A DNA stretch of 5,026 nt, taken from contig CAJXJU010000140.1 of the NCBI GenBank assembly GCA_913055195.1, positions 1 to 5,026 on the forward strand. Direction: 5' to 3'. A model generated the notes under the pieces. The model had not been told where the DNA came from. It searched no databases and saw nothing but the letters and a program-made list of their open reading frames with translations. The position numbers and the translations under genes were made by a program. The stretch is from an uncultured Desulfohalobiaceae bacterium. Its GTDB lineage: Bacteria; Desulfobacterota; Desulfovibrionia; Desulfovibrionales; Desulfonatronovibrionaceae. The stretch's first letter is position 1, and each line of letters opens with the position of its first letter. Positions 1 through 5,026 of this stretch are shown here, in pieces.

Positions 1-685
1 AAGGGAAAAATGGACTATCAAAACCAATACCCTGGTTCAAAAACTGGAAAGTAACCAGAATAGCGTTACTCTCCATTTAAGGGACGAAAAATTTGAGGTG
101 GATAAATGTCTGGTCGCCATTGGCCGCAGCCCAAACATTGAAAATCTGGGTCTGGACGACGCTAGTATTGAAACCTATGGCCCAGGCTGGATTAAAACCA
201 ACGACTATTTGCAAGCTGCACCTCATATTTATGCCATTGGCGATGTTAACGGACAGACGCTTCTTGCCCACGCAGCATCAGATCAGGGCGAATACTGTAT
301 TGATCATATCCTGGGTCAAAACAAAAATCCCTACCCTCAAAATCCCATTCCATCCTGCATTTACGGTTCTAACGAAATTATTCGTACTGGTTTGACTGCC
401 GCGCAACTTGAAGCACAGGGCAAAGAATTTAGTGTTACCAAAACAAGTTTGATAGCCAATCCCATTGCCCAGGCACATGGCGCAGGCTATGGCTTCATTA
501 AAGTCCTCTGGTCTGAGGGCAGAGTAGCGGGCATTACAGCCATTGGGTACAATGTCTCTCACCTTGTTACCCTGGCCCAGGTTATTGTTGATCAGGCCTG
601 GTCAAGGGATGAAGTAGAAAAACATGTTTTTGCTCATCCAACTCTGGATGAGAGTTTAAAAGAAGCGTTGTTAAATATAACATAA
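1..685 (+). CDS. lpdA: Dihydrolipoyl dehydrogenase (E3), C-terminal part, 5' end outside window
   Basis: This is a flavoprotein that reoxidises dihydrolipoyl groups of 2-oxoacid dehydrogenase or glycine cleavage complexes, passing electrons through FAD to NAD+; it acts in the cytoplasm. The reading frame is open from base 2 to the TAA at 683-685, giving 227 visible codons, roughly half of a typical 450-480 residue enzyme. Visible are the end of the NAD domain (CLVAIGRSPN), the second FAD motif (IYAIGDVNG, Asp at fragment residue 81), and the dimerisation domain ending in HPTLDE, whose His (about 212) and Glu (about 217) match the catalytic His-Glu dyad. The redox-active CxxxxC lies upstream, outside the window. 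The segment after PSCIY reads GSNEIIRTGL, unlike the usual YTxPExAxVG, so this is a divergent E3 or a close pyridine nucleotide-disulfide oxidoreductase relative. It probably leads the cluster that follows; the next gene starts 16 bases on. Confidence 0.88.
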   Translation, partial: REKWTIKTNTLVQKLESNQNSVTLHLRDEKFEVDKCLVAIGRSPNIENLGLDDASIETYGPGWIKTNDYLQAAPHIYAIGDVNGQTLLAHAASDQGEYCIDHILGQNKNPYPQNPIPSCIYGSNEIIRTGLTAAQLEAQGKEFSVTKTSLIANPIAQAHGAGYGFIKVLWSEGRVAGITAIGYNVSHLVTLAQVIVDQAWSRDEVEKHVFAHPTLDESLKEALLNIT

Positions 686-701
686 AAAAGGAGATATTGT
701 T

Positions 702-899
702 ATGAAATGGCAAGATTACATAACTACAGATGATAAAATTTTAGCTGGTAAACCAATAATTAAAGGCACACGCTTATCTGTAGAGTTTATTCTTGAACTT
801 TTAGCTGAAGGATGGTCAATGCAACAGATTATAAAAAACTATCCTGCCCTATCTTATAAATCTTTAAACGCAGTATTTGCTTATACTAAATGTCAATAA
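702..899 (+). CDS. DUF433 small protein (VapB45-like antitoxin family), no toxin partner seen
   Basis: This 65-residue protein matches the DUF433 pattern: an N-terminal WxDYI, then DDKILAGKPIIKGTRLSVEFIL, a helix LLAEGW and IIKNYPALS. The GKPxIKGTRxSVExIL core is the family hallmark. DUF433 proteins are small winged-helix-like proteins, often antitoxins paired with a PIN-like (DUF5615/VapC45) RNase toxin, though many are solitary. Here no toxin follows: the next gene is maf, whose proposed ATG overlaps this gene's last 10 bases. The C-terminus stops at AYTKCQ, a few residues shorter than I expect for the family, so the end may be clipped. A strong Shine-Dalgarno AAGGAG (688-693) sits 8 bases before the ATG. 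By my count, GC is 60 of 198 bases (30%), against about 50% in sampled neighbouring stretches, which suggests recent acquisition. Function here is unknown; a DNA-binding or antitoxin role is inference from the family. Confidence 0.85.
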   Translation: MKWQDYITTDDKILAGKPIIKGTRLSVEFILELLAEGWSMQQIIKNYPALSYKSLNAVFAYTKCQ

Positions 900-1525
900 C
901 TAATAACGTCATTCCACAAGGCCCATTTCGTCCCAGAATGGACATAGTTCTGGCCTCCAGGTCACCTCGCAGACAGGCTCTGTTGTCTCTTCTGGGCCTG
1001 AGCTTTTATGTTTTACCATCTAAAATCAAAGAACCACCGCCAGCATCGGGGCAATGCCCTGAAGAATATGCAACCTATCTGGCTAATCTCAAGGCAGAAG
1101 ATGTGTGCCAGCAAAGACCTGACTGCCTTATTCTGGCAGCAGATACCATTGTTGTCCTGGGGAAAAAAATTCTGGGCAAACCCAGAACAGAAGATCATGC
1201 TCTGGAAATGCTACAAAACCTTTCTGGCCAGACCCATGAAGTAATTACAGGAGTTACGTTGTTATGCAAACAAAAACAAATCAACATTTCCTTTACCTGT
1301 AAATCTTCTGTCACCATAGCTAAATTTCCAGAAAATGTGCTCAAAGGCTATGTACAAACAGGCGAACCTATGGACAAGGCAGGTGCTTATGGGATCCAGG
1401 GCGTTGGCGCTTTTTTAGTGCAAAAAATATGCGGCTCTTACACCAATGTTGTGGGACTGCCTTTGACAGAACTTGTAGAGCACCTTGATAAAATCGGGGC
1501 AATTGGATTAGCATCCAATATTTAA
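890..1525 (+). CDS. maf: Maf/YhdE-type nucleoside triphosphate pyrophosphatase (dTTP/UTP class)
   Basis: Maf proteins hydrolyse non-canonical or selected nucleoside triphosphates to monophosphate and pyrophosphate, and are linked to house-cleaning of the nucleotide pool and septum control. The 211 residues contain the signature LASRSPRR (residues 21-28), a conserved Lys at about 68, AADTIVVL with the catalytic Asp at 85, GKP at 96-98, GEPMDKAGAYGIQG (158-171) and GSYTNVVGLPL near 182-192. The DKAGAYGIQG form is that of the YhdE subgroup (dTTP/UTP and modified relatives), not the YceF m7GTP subgroup. The start is uncertain. ATG 890 gives a 16-residue leader ending GPFRPR and overlaps the DUF433 gene by 10 bases; ATG 938 would begin MDIVLASRS. 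Neither has a good Shine-Dalgarno. I keep 890 because N-terminal leaders of this sort occur in the family and the overlap allows translational coupling. Confidence 0.93.
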   Translation: MSITNNVIPQGPFRPRMDIVLASRSPRRQALLSLLGLSFYVLPSKIKEPPPASGQCPEEYATYLANLKAEDVCQQRPDCLILAADTIVVLGKKILGKPRTEDHALEMLQNLSGQTHEVITGVTLLCKQKQINISFTCKSSVTIAKFPENVLKGYVQTGEPMDKAGAYGIQGVGAFLVQKICGSYTNVVGLPLTELVEHLDKIGAIGLASNI

Positions 1526-1547
1526 CATAAAGCATTTCAGCATCACT

Positions 1548-2015
1548 ATGACTACTAACACCAAAATATGGGTAAACCTGGCTACTCTTGGCCCAATAGG
1601 TCATTTACCAGAAGCGCCAGGCACATGGGGGTCTTTAGTAGCCACTATTTTAGCCCCTTTTCTTTTTATCCCTCTGACCATGCCTGTCAAAATTTTTCTT
1701 TTATTGACAATCTTCTTTGCTGGTGCTTATGCATCTGGACAGGCTGAAAAATTTTATCACAACACAGATCCTGGTTGTGTGGTCATTGATGAACTGCTCG
1801 GACAATGGGTTACTTTTCTGTTCTTAACCAAAAGTACATGGCTCATGCTCATGATAGGTTTTTTTCTCTTCCGCGGCTTTGATATTTTTAAACCCTTTCC
1901 CATCCGTGCTTCTGAACGCTGGCTCAAAAATGGATTTGGGATTATGATTGACGATATATTGGCAGGAGGTTATGCTCTTTTAATCTTAACATTAGTTCAA
2001 CTTTTGTTCAAATAA
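1548..2015 (+). CDS. pgpA: Phosphatidylglycerophosphatase A
   Basis: This integral membrane enzyme dephosphorylates phosphatidylglycerol phosphate to phosphatidylglycerol, the last step of PG synthesis. At 155 residues it has normal family length. Family motifs are all present: GHLPEAPGTWGS (18-29), DPGCVVIDELLGQW (74-87), FRGFDIFKPFPIRASE (108-123) and GFGIMIDDILAGG (129-141). The acidic clusters D81-E82 and D135-D136 are the likely metal/phosphate-handling residues. Hydrophobic segments at about 30-60, 88-108 and 138-154 fit several membrane passes with the catalytic motifs in the connecting loops. It starts 22 bases after maf without a strong ribosome binding site, so translation may depend on the upstream gene. 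It is followed 10 bases later by cheX, whose Shine-Dalgarno overlaps this gene's stop codon. Confidence 0.95.
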   Translation: MTTNTKIWVNLATLGPIGHLPEAPGTWGSLVATILAPFLFIPLTMPVKIFLLLTIFFAGAYASGQAEKFYHNTDPGCVVIDELLGQWVTFLFLTKSTWLMLMIGFFLFRGFDIFKPFPIRASERWLKNGFGIMIDDILAGGYALLILTLVQLLFK

Positions 2016-2025
2016 GGAAACTAAA

Positions 2026-2502
2026 ATGACTGACAAAGTGAAAGCAACTATCAAATGTTTTGTTGAGGCAGTTATTAATGTTCTGGGAACCATGGCCATG
2101 GTACAAGTAAAACCAGGTCAGGCTTATTTAAAAAAAGATGACAAAGCAAAAGGTGACATTACTGGCGTGATTGGCATGTCCAGCCCTTCTGGCAAAGCCA
2201 GAGGAACAATGTCCATTACCTTTACCGAGCAATCTGCTCTTGGTATAGTAAGCAATATGTTGGGAGAGCAATTTACAGAAATCAATCAGGATGTGATTGA
2301 TGCAGTTGGCGAGATGACCAATATGATTTGCGGTCAGGCAAGGAAAAATCTTGTGGAAATTGGAATGCAATTTGACGGGGCTATACCATCAGTTGTTACG
2401 GGTAAAGATCATAGCATCAGCCACGTCTCCAGCAAGGCCATCCTTGCGATTCCTTTTACAACCCAATTTGGCAACCTTACGGTTGAAGTTTGCTTTTCAT
2501 AA
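2026..2502 (+). CDS. cheX: CheX-type CheY-P phosphatase (CheC/CheX/FliY family)
   Basis: CheX-family proteins dephosphorylate CheY-P to end the chemotaxis signal, or act on response regulators of related pathways; they are cytoplasmic. The 158-residue protein has the active-site motif D-x3-E-x2-N...P, seen as D92, E96 and N99 in DAVGEMTNMICGQAR with P121 in GAIPSVVTG, i.e. 21 residues after the Asn. Only one copy of the motif is present, as in CheX and unlike the two-site CheC. The beta-strands GDITGVIGM, GTMSITF and AIPFTTQFGNLTVEVCF are typical of the fold. The Shine-Dalgarno AAGGA (2014-2018) overlaps the pgpA stop codon and sits 7 bases before the ATG, pointing to a shared transcript. No other chemotaxis or flagellar gene is in the window, so the partner response regulator is unknown. 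It is the last gene of the + strand cluster. Confidence 0.9.
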   Translation: MTDKVKATIKCFVEAVINVLGTMAMVQVKPGQAYLKKDDKAKGDITGVIGMSSPSGKARGTMSITFTEQSALGIVSNMLGEQFTEINQDVIDAVGEMTNMICGQARKNLVEIGMQFDGAIPSVVTGKDHSISHVSSKAILAIPFTTQFGNLTVEVCFS

Positions 2503-2524
2503 GGGGCGCTTACATTGCGCCCCT
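2502..2524. terminator. Hairpin between convergent cheX and UPF0173 genes
   Basis: AGGGGCGC (2502-2509) and GCGCCCCT (2517-2524) form a perfect 8-bp, very GC-rich stem with a 7-base loop, starting at the last base of the cheX stop codon. It fills most of the 39-base gap between two convergent genes, the usual place for a shared terminator. Neither strand has a real U-tract next to the stem, so it may be a weak intrinsic terminator or an RNA 3'-end stabiliser. Confidence 0.55.
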
Positions 2525-2541
2525 GCCCTGCAGTGCCTGAC

Positions 2542-3234
2542 CTATAAATCAATGGTCTGACCAGGTGACATCTCAATGAAGTTTGTTCCTGAAGCAAATT
2601 CCTGAAGTGCTGCCTGAAAACTTTTCGTATCTTTTTCCAGAACAGGAAAAGAACCCCAGTGCATGGGAACCACATTTTTACATTTCAGAAGTTTACAAGC
2701 CAACGCCGCCTGTCTGGGATCCATGGTAAATACTCCACCAATAGGAAGCAAAGCCAGATCAATTTTATAAAGCTGGCCTAACACTTCCATACTTGAAAAA
2801 ATCCCTGTATCTCCTGCATGATAAATAGTATAATCATTTTCCAGAGTTACAATAAAGCCAACAGGGAATCCACGCTCGCAGGAATGAAAAGCGTGAACCA
2901 TTGTAATTTTTACAGAATTAAATTCTACTGTTCCTCCGATATTAAAACCAATGCCATTTAACACCCTGTCCTGACTGATCCCTTGAGCAATACAATGTTT
3001 GGCAACCTCCACAATAGCTCCCAGATGTGCTCCTGTCCGTTTACAGATTTCAATGGCCTGACCAAGATGATCGCCATGATCATGGGTAACTAACACCAGA
3101 TCAACTTTACTTAAATCCGTGGACTTAGTTTTAGCCGAAGGATTTCCTTCAAACCAGGGATCAATCAGAATATTTAAGCTGGGGGTAATGATTTCAAAGT
3201 TGGCATGACCATGCCAGGTAAGTTTGTTAGCCAT
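2542..3234 (-). CDS. UPF0173 metal-dependent hydrolase, metallo-beta-lactamase fold
   Basis: This 230-residue protein is close to the usual UPF0173 (YtkL-like) length. It starts [15 protein letters not shown], typical of the family, and carries the metal-binding motif THDHGDHLG (H51, H53, D55, H56). Further ligand candidates are H114 in VHAFHS, D142 in YHAGDTGIF and H192 in [11 protein letters not shown], a complete set for a two-metal site. The stretch [16 protein letters not shown] is a family hallmark. The fold is established for hydrolases of many substrates; the physiological substrate of this family is not known to me. Translation has a near-ideal Shine-Dalgarno AGGAGG (complement of 3240-3245) 5 bases before the ATG, suggesting good expression. 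It lies 43 bases downstream of ubiX on the same strand, probably co-transcribed, and converges on cheX. Confidence 0.92.
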   Translation of the reverse strand: MANKLTWHGHANFEIITPSLNILIDPWFEGNPSAKTKSTDLSKVDLVLVTHDHGDHLGQAIEICKRTGAHLGAIVEVAKHCIAQGISQDRVLNGIGFNIGGTVEFNSVKITMVHAFHSCERGFPVGFIVTLENDYTIYHAGDTGIFSSMEVLGQLYKIDLALLPIGGVFTMDPRQAALACKLLKCKNVVPMHWGSFPVLEKDTKSFQAALQEFASGTNFIEMSPGQTIDL

Positions 3235-3277
3235 AATGACCTCCTCTTATTTTTAAATTCGAATATCAAAGATTAAG

Positions 3278-3847
3278 TTAAACACTCCCCCACCTGGTAA
3301 CAATATTACTTTCTATTCCCAGGTGATCCATAATTCTGTTTACGATATAACCAATCAGATCATCAATAGTTCGTGGCTGATGATAAAATCCCGGACTGGG
3401 CGGTAGAATAACCGCTCCAGCCTGTTGTACTCTGAGCATATTTTGCAAATGTATTGCGTTTAAAGGGGTTTCTCTGGGAACAAGAATGAGGGACCTGTTT
3501 TCTTTCAAACAAACATCAGCAGCGCGGTGAATGAGATTGTTACCAAAGCCCGCAGCTATAGCTGCCAGAGTTGCCATAGAACAAGGACAAACAACCATCC
3601 CCTGATGCAGCCATGAACCACTGGCCATGGGAGCAGACAACTGATTTTGGTTATAGGCATAATCAGCCAGCTTTATTATCTTTTCCCATTCCTGACACTC
3701 CATTGGTAAAATAGATCTGGCAGCATTAGAAATAATTACATGCAATTCCAGATTTGAATTTTTTTTGAGTTCCTGAATAAGCTTCAGGGCATAGGGCATA
3801 CCACTGGCCCCGGTTATGGCGAGAATATATCTAGATATTATGTCCAT
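3278..3847 (-). CDS. ubiX: UbiX-family flavin prenyltransferase
   Basis: UbiX attaches a dimethylallyl group to FMN to make prenylated FMN, the cofactor of UbiD-type decarboxylases in ubiquinone, menaquinone or aromatic acid metabolism. The 189-residue protein begins MDIISRYILAITGASG, giving the N-terminal GASGMPYA flavin loop (residues 13-20). It then has CPCSMATLAAIAAG, the NLIHRAADVCLKE helix, RSLILVPRETP, the HLQNML stretch and GAVILPPSPGFYHQP, all family landmarks. I chose ATG 3847 over one at 3931: the longer frame would begin inside the tRNA gene and add 28 residues unlike UbiX, while 3847 has AGGA (complement of 3856-3859) 8 bases upstream and starts right at the conserved domain. No ubiD lies within the window, so its decarboxylase partner must be elsewhere. 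The UPF0173 hydrolase follows 43 bases downstream. Confidence 0.94.
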   Translation of the reverse strand: MDIISRYILAITGASGMPYALKLIQELKKNSNLELHVIISNAARSILPMECQEWEKIIKLADYAYNQNQLSAPMASGSWLHQGMVVCPCSMATLAAIAAGFGNNLIHRAADVCLKENRSLILVPRETPLNAIHLQNMLRVQQAGAVILPPSPGFYHQPRTIDDLIGYIVNRIMDHLGIESNIVTRWGSV

Positions 3848-3855
3848 TAACAAAA

Positions 3856-3859
3856 TCCT
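3856..3859 (-). promoter_or_regulatory. Shine-Dalgarno deciding the ubiX start
   Basis: AGGA on the - strand, 8 bases upstream of ATG 3847. It supports the short UbiX start over the ATG at 3931, which would place the gene's beginning within the tRNA. Confidence 0.6.
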
Positions 3860-3881
3860 GACTCTATTGACGTTATCTTTA

Positions 3882-3899
3882 CTTGCTTGACAAAGCAAG
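3882..3899. repeat. Perfect inverted repeat CTTGCTT-gaca-AAGCAAG
   Basis: A 7-bp perfect inverted repeat with a 4-base centre lies in the 78-base gap between the divergent ubiX and tRNA-Arg genes. It spans the TTGACA (-35) box of the proposed tRNA promoter, so it could be an operator or simply a small hairpin in the ubiX leader. No protein can be assigned to it. Confidence 0.45.
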
Positions 3900-3916
3900 G
3901 ATATTAAGAATAGTAT
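3887..3916 (+). promoter_or_regulatory. Likely sigma70-type promoter of tRNA-Arg
   Basis: A consensus -35 box TTGACA (3887-3892) is followed after 18 bases by TAGTAT (3911-3916), a 4-of-6 match to the -10 consensus. Transcription would start around 3923, only a few bases before the mature tRNA 5' end at 3926, leaving a very short leader. The -35 match and position are good; the -10 is only fair. Confidence 0.5.
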
Positions 3917-3925
3917 ATTTTTTGT

Positions 3926-4002
<77 letters not shown>

Positions 4003-4024
4003 ATAATTTCAACTACTTACATGC

Positions 4025-4069
4025 TTCCAACCTCTTTTCAAATAGCCTGGGTTGGAAAAAAGGTTGGAA
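4025..4069. repeat. Three copies of GGTTGGAA (one inverted, two direct)
   Basis: The octamer occurs as TTCCAACC at 4025-4032 (inverted) and as GGTTGGAA at 4050-4057 and 4062-4069. The first and last copies extend to 9 bases (AGGTTGGAA). The cluster lies between the tRNA 3' end and the integrase stop, where element-side recombinase or excisionase sites could be found. The same bases also form the terminator-like hairpin listed separately. Confidence 0.7.
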
Positions 4070-4077
4070 TTTTTTTT
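4025..4077 (+). terminator. Terminator-like hairpin after tRNA-Arg
   Basis: TTCCAACCT (4025-4033) pairs perfectly with AGGTTGGAA (4061-4069), giving a 9-bp stem with a 27-base loop followed at once by eight T (4070-4077). This is the expected shape of an intrinsic terminator for the tRNA transcript, though the loop is long. The 5' arm can instead pair with 4050-4057 (8 bp, 17-base loop), which is followed by A residues and would not terminate. Confidence 0.55.
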
Positions 4078-4112
4078 AAAAGCCTCTACCCGTTAGAGGC
4101 TTTTTCTTTTTT
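4078..4112. terminator. Bidirectional terminator overlapping the integrase stop codon
   Basis: AAAAGCCTCTA (4078-4088) and TAGAGGCTTTT (4094-4104) form an 11-bp stem with a 5-base loop. On the + strand a T-rich run continues to 4112, a strong terminator shape. On the - strand the stem ends in four T before an A-run, so it is weaker there. The integrase stop codon (4086-4088) is inside the stem. Confidence 0.75.
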
Positions 4113-5026
4113 GAACTCCAAAACCTTGCCTGCTTTTTTCTTGCCAAAAACCTCATCCAGGCTAATTTGCACTCCCCTAAGCTCGTGCAAATATTGCGCT
4201 GTGGTAGTGGGACTTCTGTGTCTTAAAATTCTCTGGATTGTGGTTAGTGGCACATTGTGGGCATCTAGCCATGAAGCGGTAAGATGCCTGATTGCATGAA
4301 AACGAAACGTCTTGACACCAGCCTTTTTGCAGGCTCTGGGCAACCAGTGGTTCTTTTCCCTGTAAGGCTCACCTTTTTTATTGACAAAAACATATTCATA
4401 CTGGCCGTATTTACCCCGATGCCTGAGCAATGCCTGTCTTAACTCTTGTGTCATGGGCAGTGAATCCCGTTCCTCCATACCGTCCTTTCTCTTTCTGGTA
4501 GTCAGCCAGATTTGATTGTTGGCAAAATCTATATCAGTCCATTTGAGTCTGAAAATTTCATTTCTTCTGGCCCCTGTATGCAAAAAGCAGAGAAGCATTG
4601 TCCGATCATCATCATTCATTACAGCCATGATCTTTTCTACGTCTTCCATAGGCGGAACATATTTCGCTCTTTTAGAGTATGGAAATTTTGGCACCAAAGC
4701 AAAAGGATTAGGACATTGGGGCCAGCCAGAAAGAAATTTCTGGCCCCAATTCCAGGCAGCAACAAGATTTTTTCTGCTCCTGTTTACTGTGTAGCCTGTA
4801 GATTCTTTTGCCCATTTCTGAAGTGTTTGCAAAGCAAGCTCAGGAGTTATTTTATCAACCGCCATATCAGGATCAAGTCCTTGAAAAAAACGTTTCAGAA
4901 CCGCTTTCTTTTCTTCAAAAACTCTTTCTACCATTCTCTCTTTGCAGAAGTCCAGATATTTCTCTGACCACTCAAGCAAAGAGACCGTATTTGTCGAGGC
5001 CCTGGCCTTTATCAGTTTTTTTGTCT
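4086..5026 (-). CDS. int: Tyrosine recombinase / phage-type integrase, N-terminus outside window
   Basis: Site-specific recombinase that would insert and excise a mobile element at the adjacent tRNA-Arg. The frame is open to the right edge: 15 further codons (T K K L I K A R A...) precede the TTG at 4979, so the true start is outside and 312 codons are visible. Residues here are numbered from that TTG. Residues 1-85 look like the SAM-like core-binding domain; the catalytic domain follows from about 105. The catalytic set is complete: R138 in HTGARRNEI, a beta-hairpin Lys at 163 or 165, H228-x-x-R231 in FHAIRH, H254 in ILRHRS and the nucleophile Y263 in AQYLH, nine residues after H254. The C-terminal tail is Lys-rich. 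The gene reads toward the tRNA and its stop lies in a terminator stem. The completeness of the active site suggests an active enzyme. Prophage, genomic island or ICE origin cannot be told apart from this part alone. Confidence 0.94.
   Translation of the reverse strand, partial: TKKLIKARASTNTVSLLEWSEKYLDFCKERMVERVFEEKKAVLKRFFQGLDPDMAVDKITPELALQTLQKWAKESTGYTVNRSRKNLVAAWNWGQKFLSGWPQCPNPFALVPKFPYSKRAKYVPPMEDVEKIMAVMNDDDRTMLLCFLHTGARRNEIFRLKWTDIDFANNQIWLTTRKRKDGMEERDSLPMTQELRQALLRHRGKYGQYEYVFVNKKGEPYREKNHWLPRACKKAGVKTFRFHAIRHLTASWLDAHNVPLTTIQRILRHRSPTTTAQYLHELRGVQISLDEVFGKKKAGKVLEFKKEKASNG
4715..4750. repeat. 11-bp perfect inverted repeat inside the integrase gene
   Basis: ATTGGGGCCAG (4715-4725) and CTGGCCCCAAT (4740-4750) are perfect arms around a 14-base centre. 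A second, mutually exclusive hairpin overlaps it: GCCAGAAA (4725-4732) with TTTCTGGC (4737-4744) around a 4-base loop. In the protein this is the NWGQ...GWPQ segment joining the two integrase domains. It may be chance in a coding region or a binding or RNA element. Confidence 0.6.

Noticed and set aside
278..562. - strand open frame opposite lpd, and other frames overlapping lpd, maf, cheX and UPF0173
   Set aside because: Shadows of well-supported genes in other frames, with no family motifs.
98..685. GTG at 98 as the start of the lpd gene
   Set aside because: The frame is open to the left edge and the upstream residues fit the family, so this is an internal Val codon of a gene cut by the window.
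900..960. Remnant of a PIN-like toxin after the DUF433 gene
   Set aside because: The bases after the stop are the Maf leader and core; I see no toxin-like residues in any frame.
2089..2102. 14-bp palindrome ACCATGGCCATGGT in cheX
   Set aside because: Perfect, but within coding sequence (T-M-A-M-V) and not surprising by chance in 5 kb.
3868..3873. TTGACG as an alternative -35 box for the tRNA
   Set aside because: No -10-like hexamer lies 16-19 bases downstream, and TTGACA at 3887 is better in sequence and position.
4250..4256. Tract resembling the tRNA acceptor end (TGCCCAC on the - strand) as a second att copy
   Set aside because: Only about seven bases match, and they encode the integrase residues DAHNV; too short for an att repeat.
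4021..4299. + strand open frame just after the tRNA
   Set aside because: It runs through two hairpin terminators and antisense to the integrase 3' end, with no ribosome binding site or known motif.
4512..4967. Long + strand open frames opposite the integrase gene
   Set aside because: They are antisense to a gene with a full catalytic motif set and show no recognisable protein features.
4977..4979. TTG at 4979 as the integrase start
   Set aside because: The frame stays open for all 15 full codons to the right edge; the true start must lie outside.

Overview
The window looks like chromosome of a moderately AT-rich bacterium. The CheX protein and the maf-pgpA-cheX order suggest a sulfate-reducer-like deltaproteobacterium (Desulfobacterota, perhaps Desulfovibrionales). 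That placement rests on remembered family resemblance, not a search, and is tentative.

Left block (1-2502, + strand): a tight same-strand cluster. It holds the C-terminal part of a dihydrolipoyl dehydrogenase, a very AT-rich DUF433 (VapB45-like antitoxin family) small protein, a Maf-type nucleotide pyrophosphatase, phosphatidylglycerophosphatase A, and a CheX-type CheY-P phosphatase. Gaps run from a 10-base overlap to 22 bases, with no visible terminator between genes, so co-transcription is likely. The DUF433 gene is compositionally foreign (about 30% GC against about 50% in samples of its neighbours) and has no recognisable toxin partner.

Middle block (2542-3847, - strand): a UbiX-type flavin prenyltransferase followed by a UPF0173 metallo-beta-lactamase-fold hydrolase, probably one transcription unit. 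It converges on cheX, with a GC-rich hairpin in the 39-base gap.

Right block (3880-5026): a complete tRNA-Arg(CCG) gene on the + strand with encoded CCA. It has a plausible promoter in front and two terminator-like hairpins behind. A tyrosine recombinase (integrase) on the - strand ends 83 bases beyond the tRNA, and its N-terminus runs off the right edge. This is the classic end of a tRNA-integrated prophage, genomic island or ICE. The host backbone lies to the left and the element to the right, outside the window. Any exciting cargo would therefore be beyond base 5026, and I see no new system inside the window. The most unusual structure here is the triple GGTTGGAA repeat between the tRNA and the integrase, along with an 11-bp perfect inverted repeat inside the integrase gene and the foreign-looking DUF433 insertion. 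There is no stretch over 300 bases without a gene.
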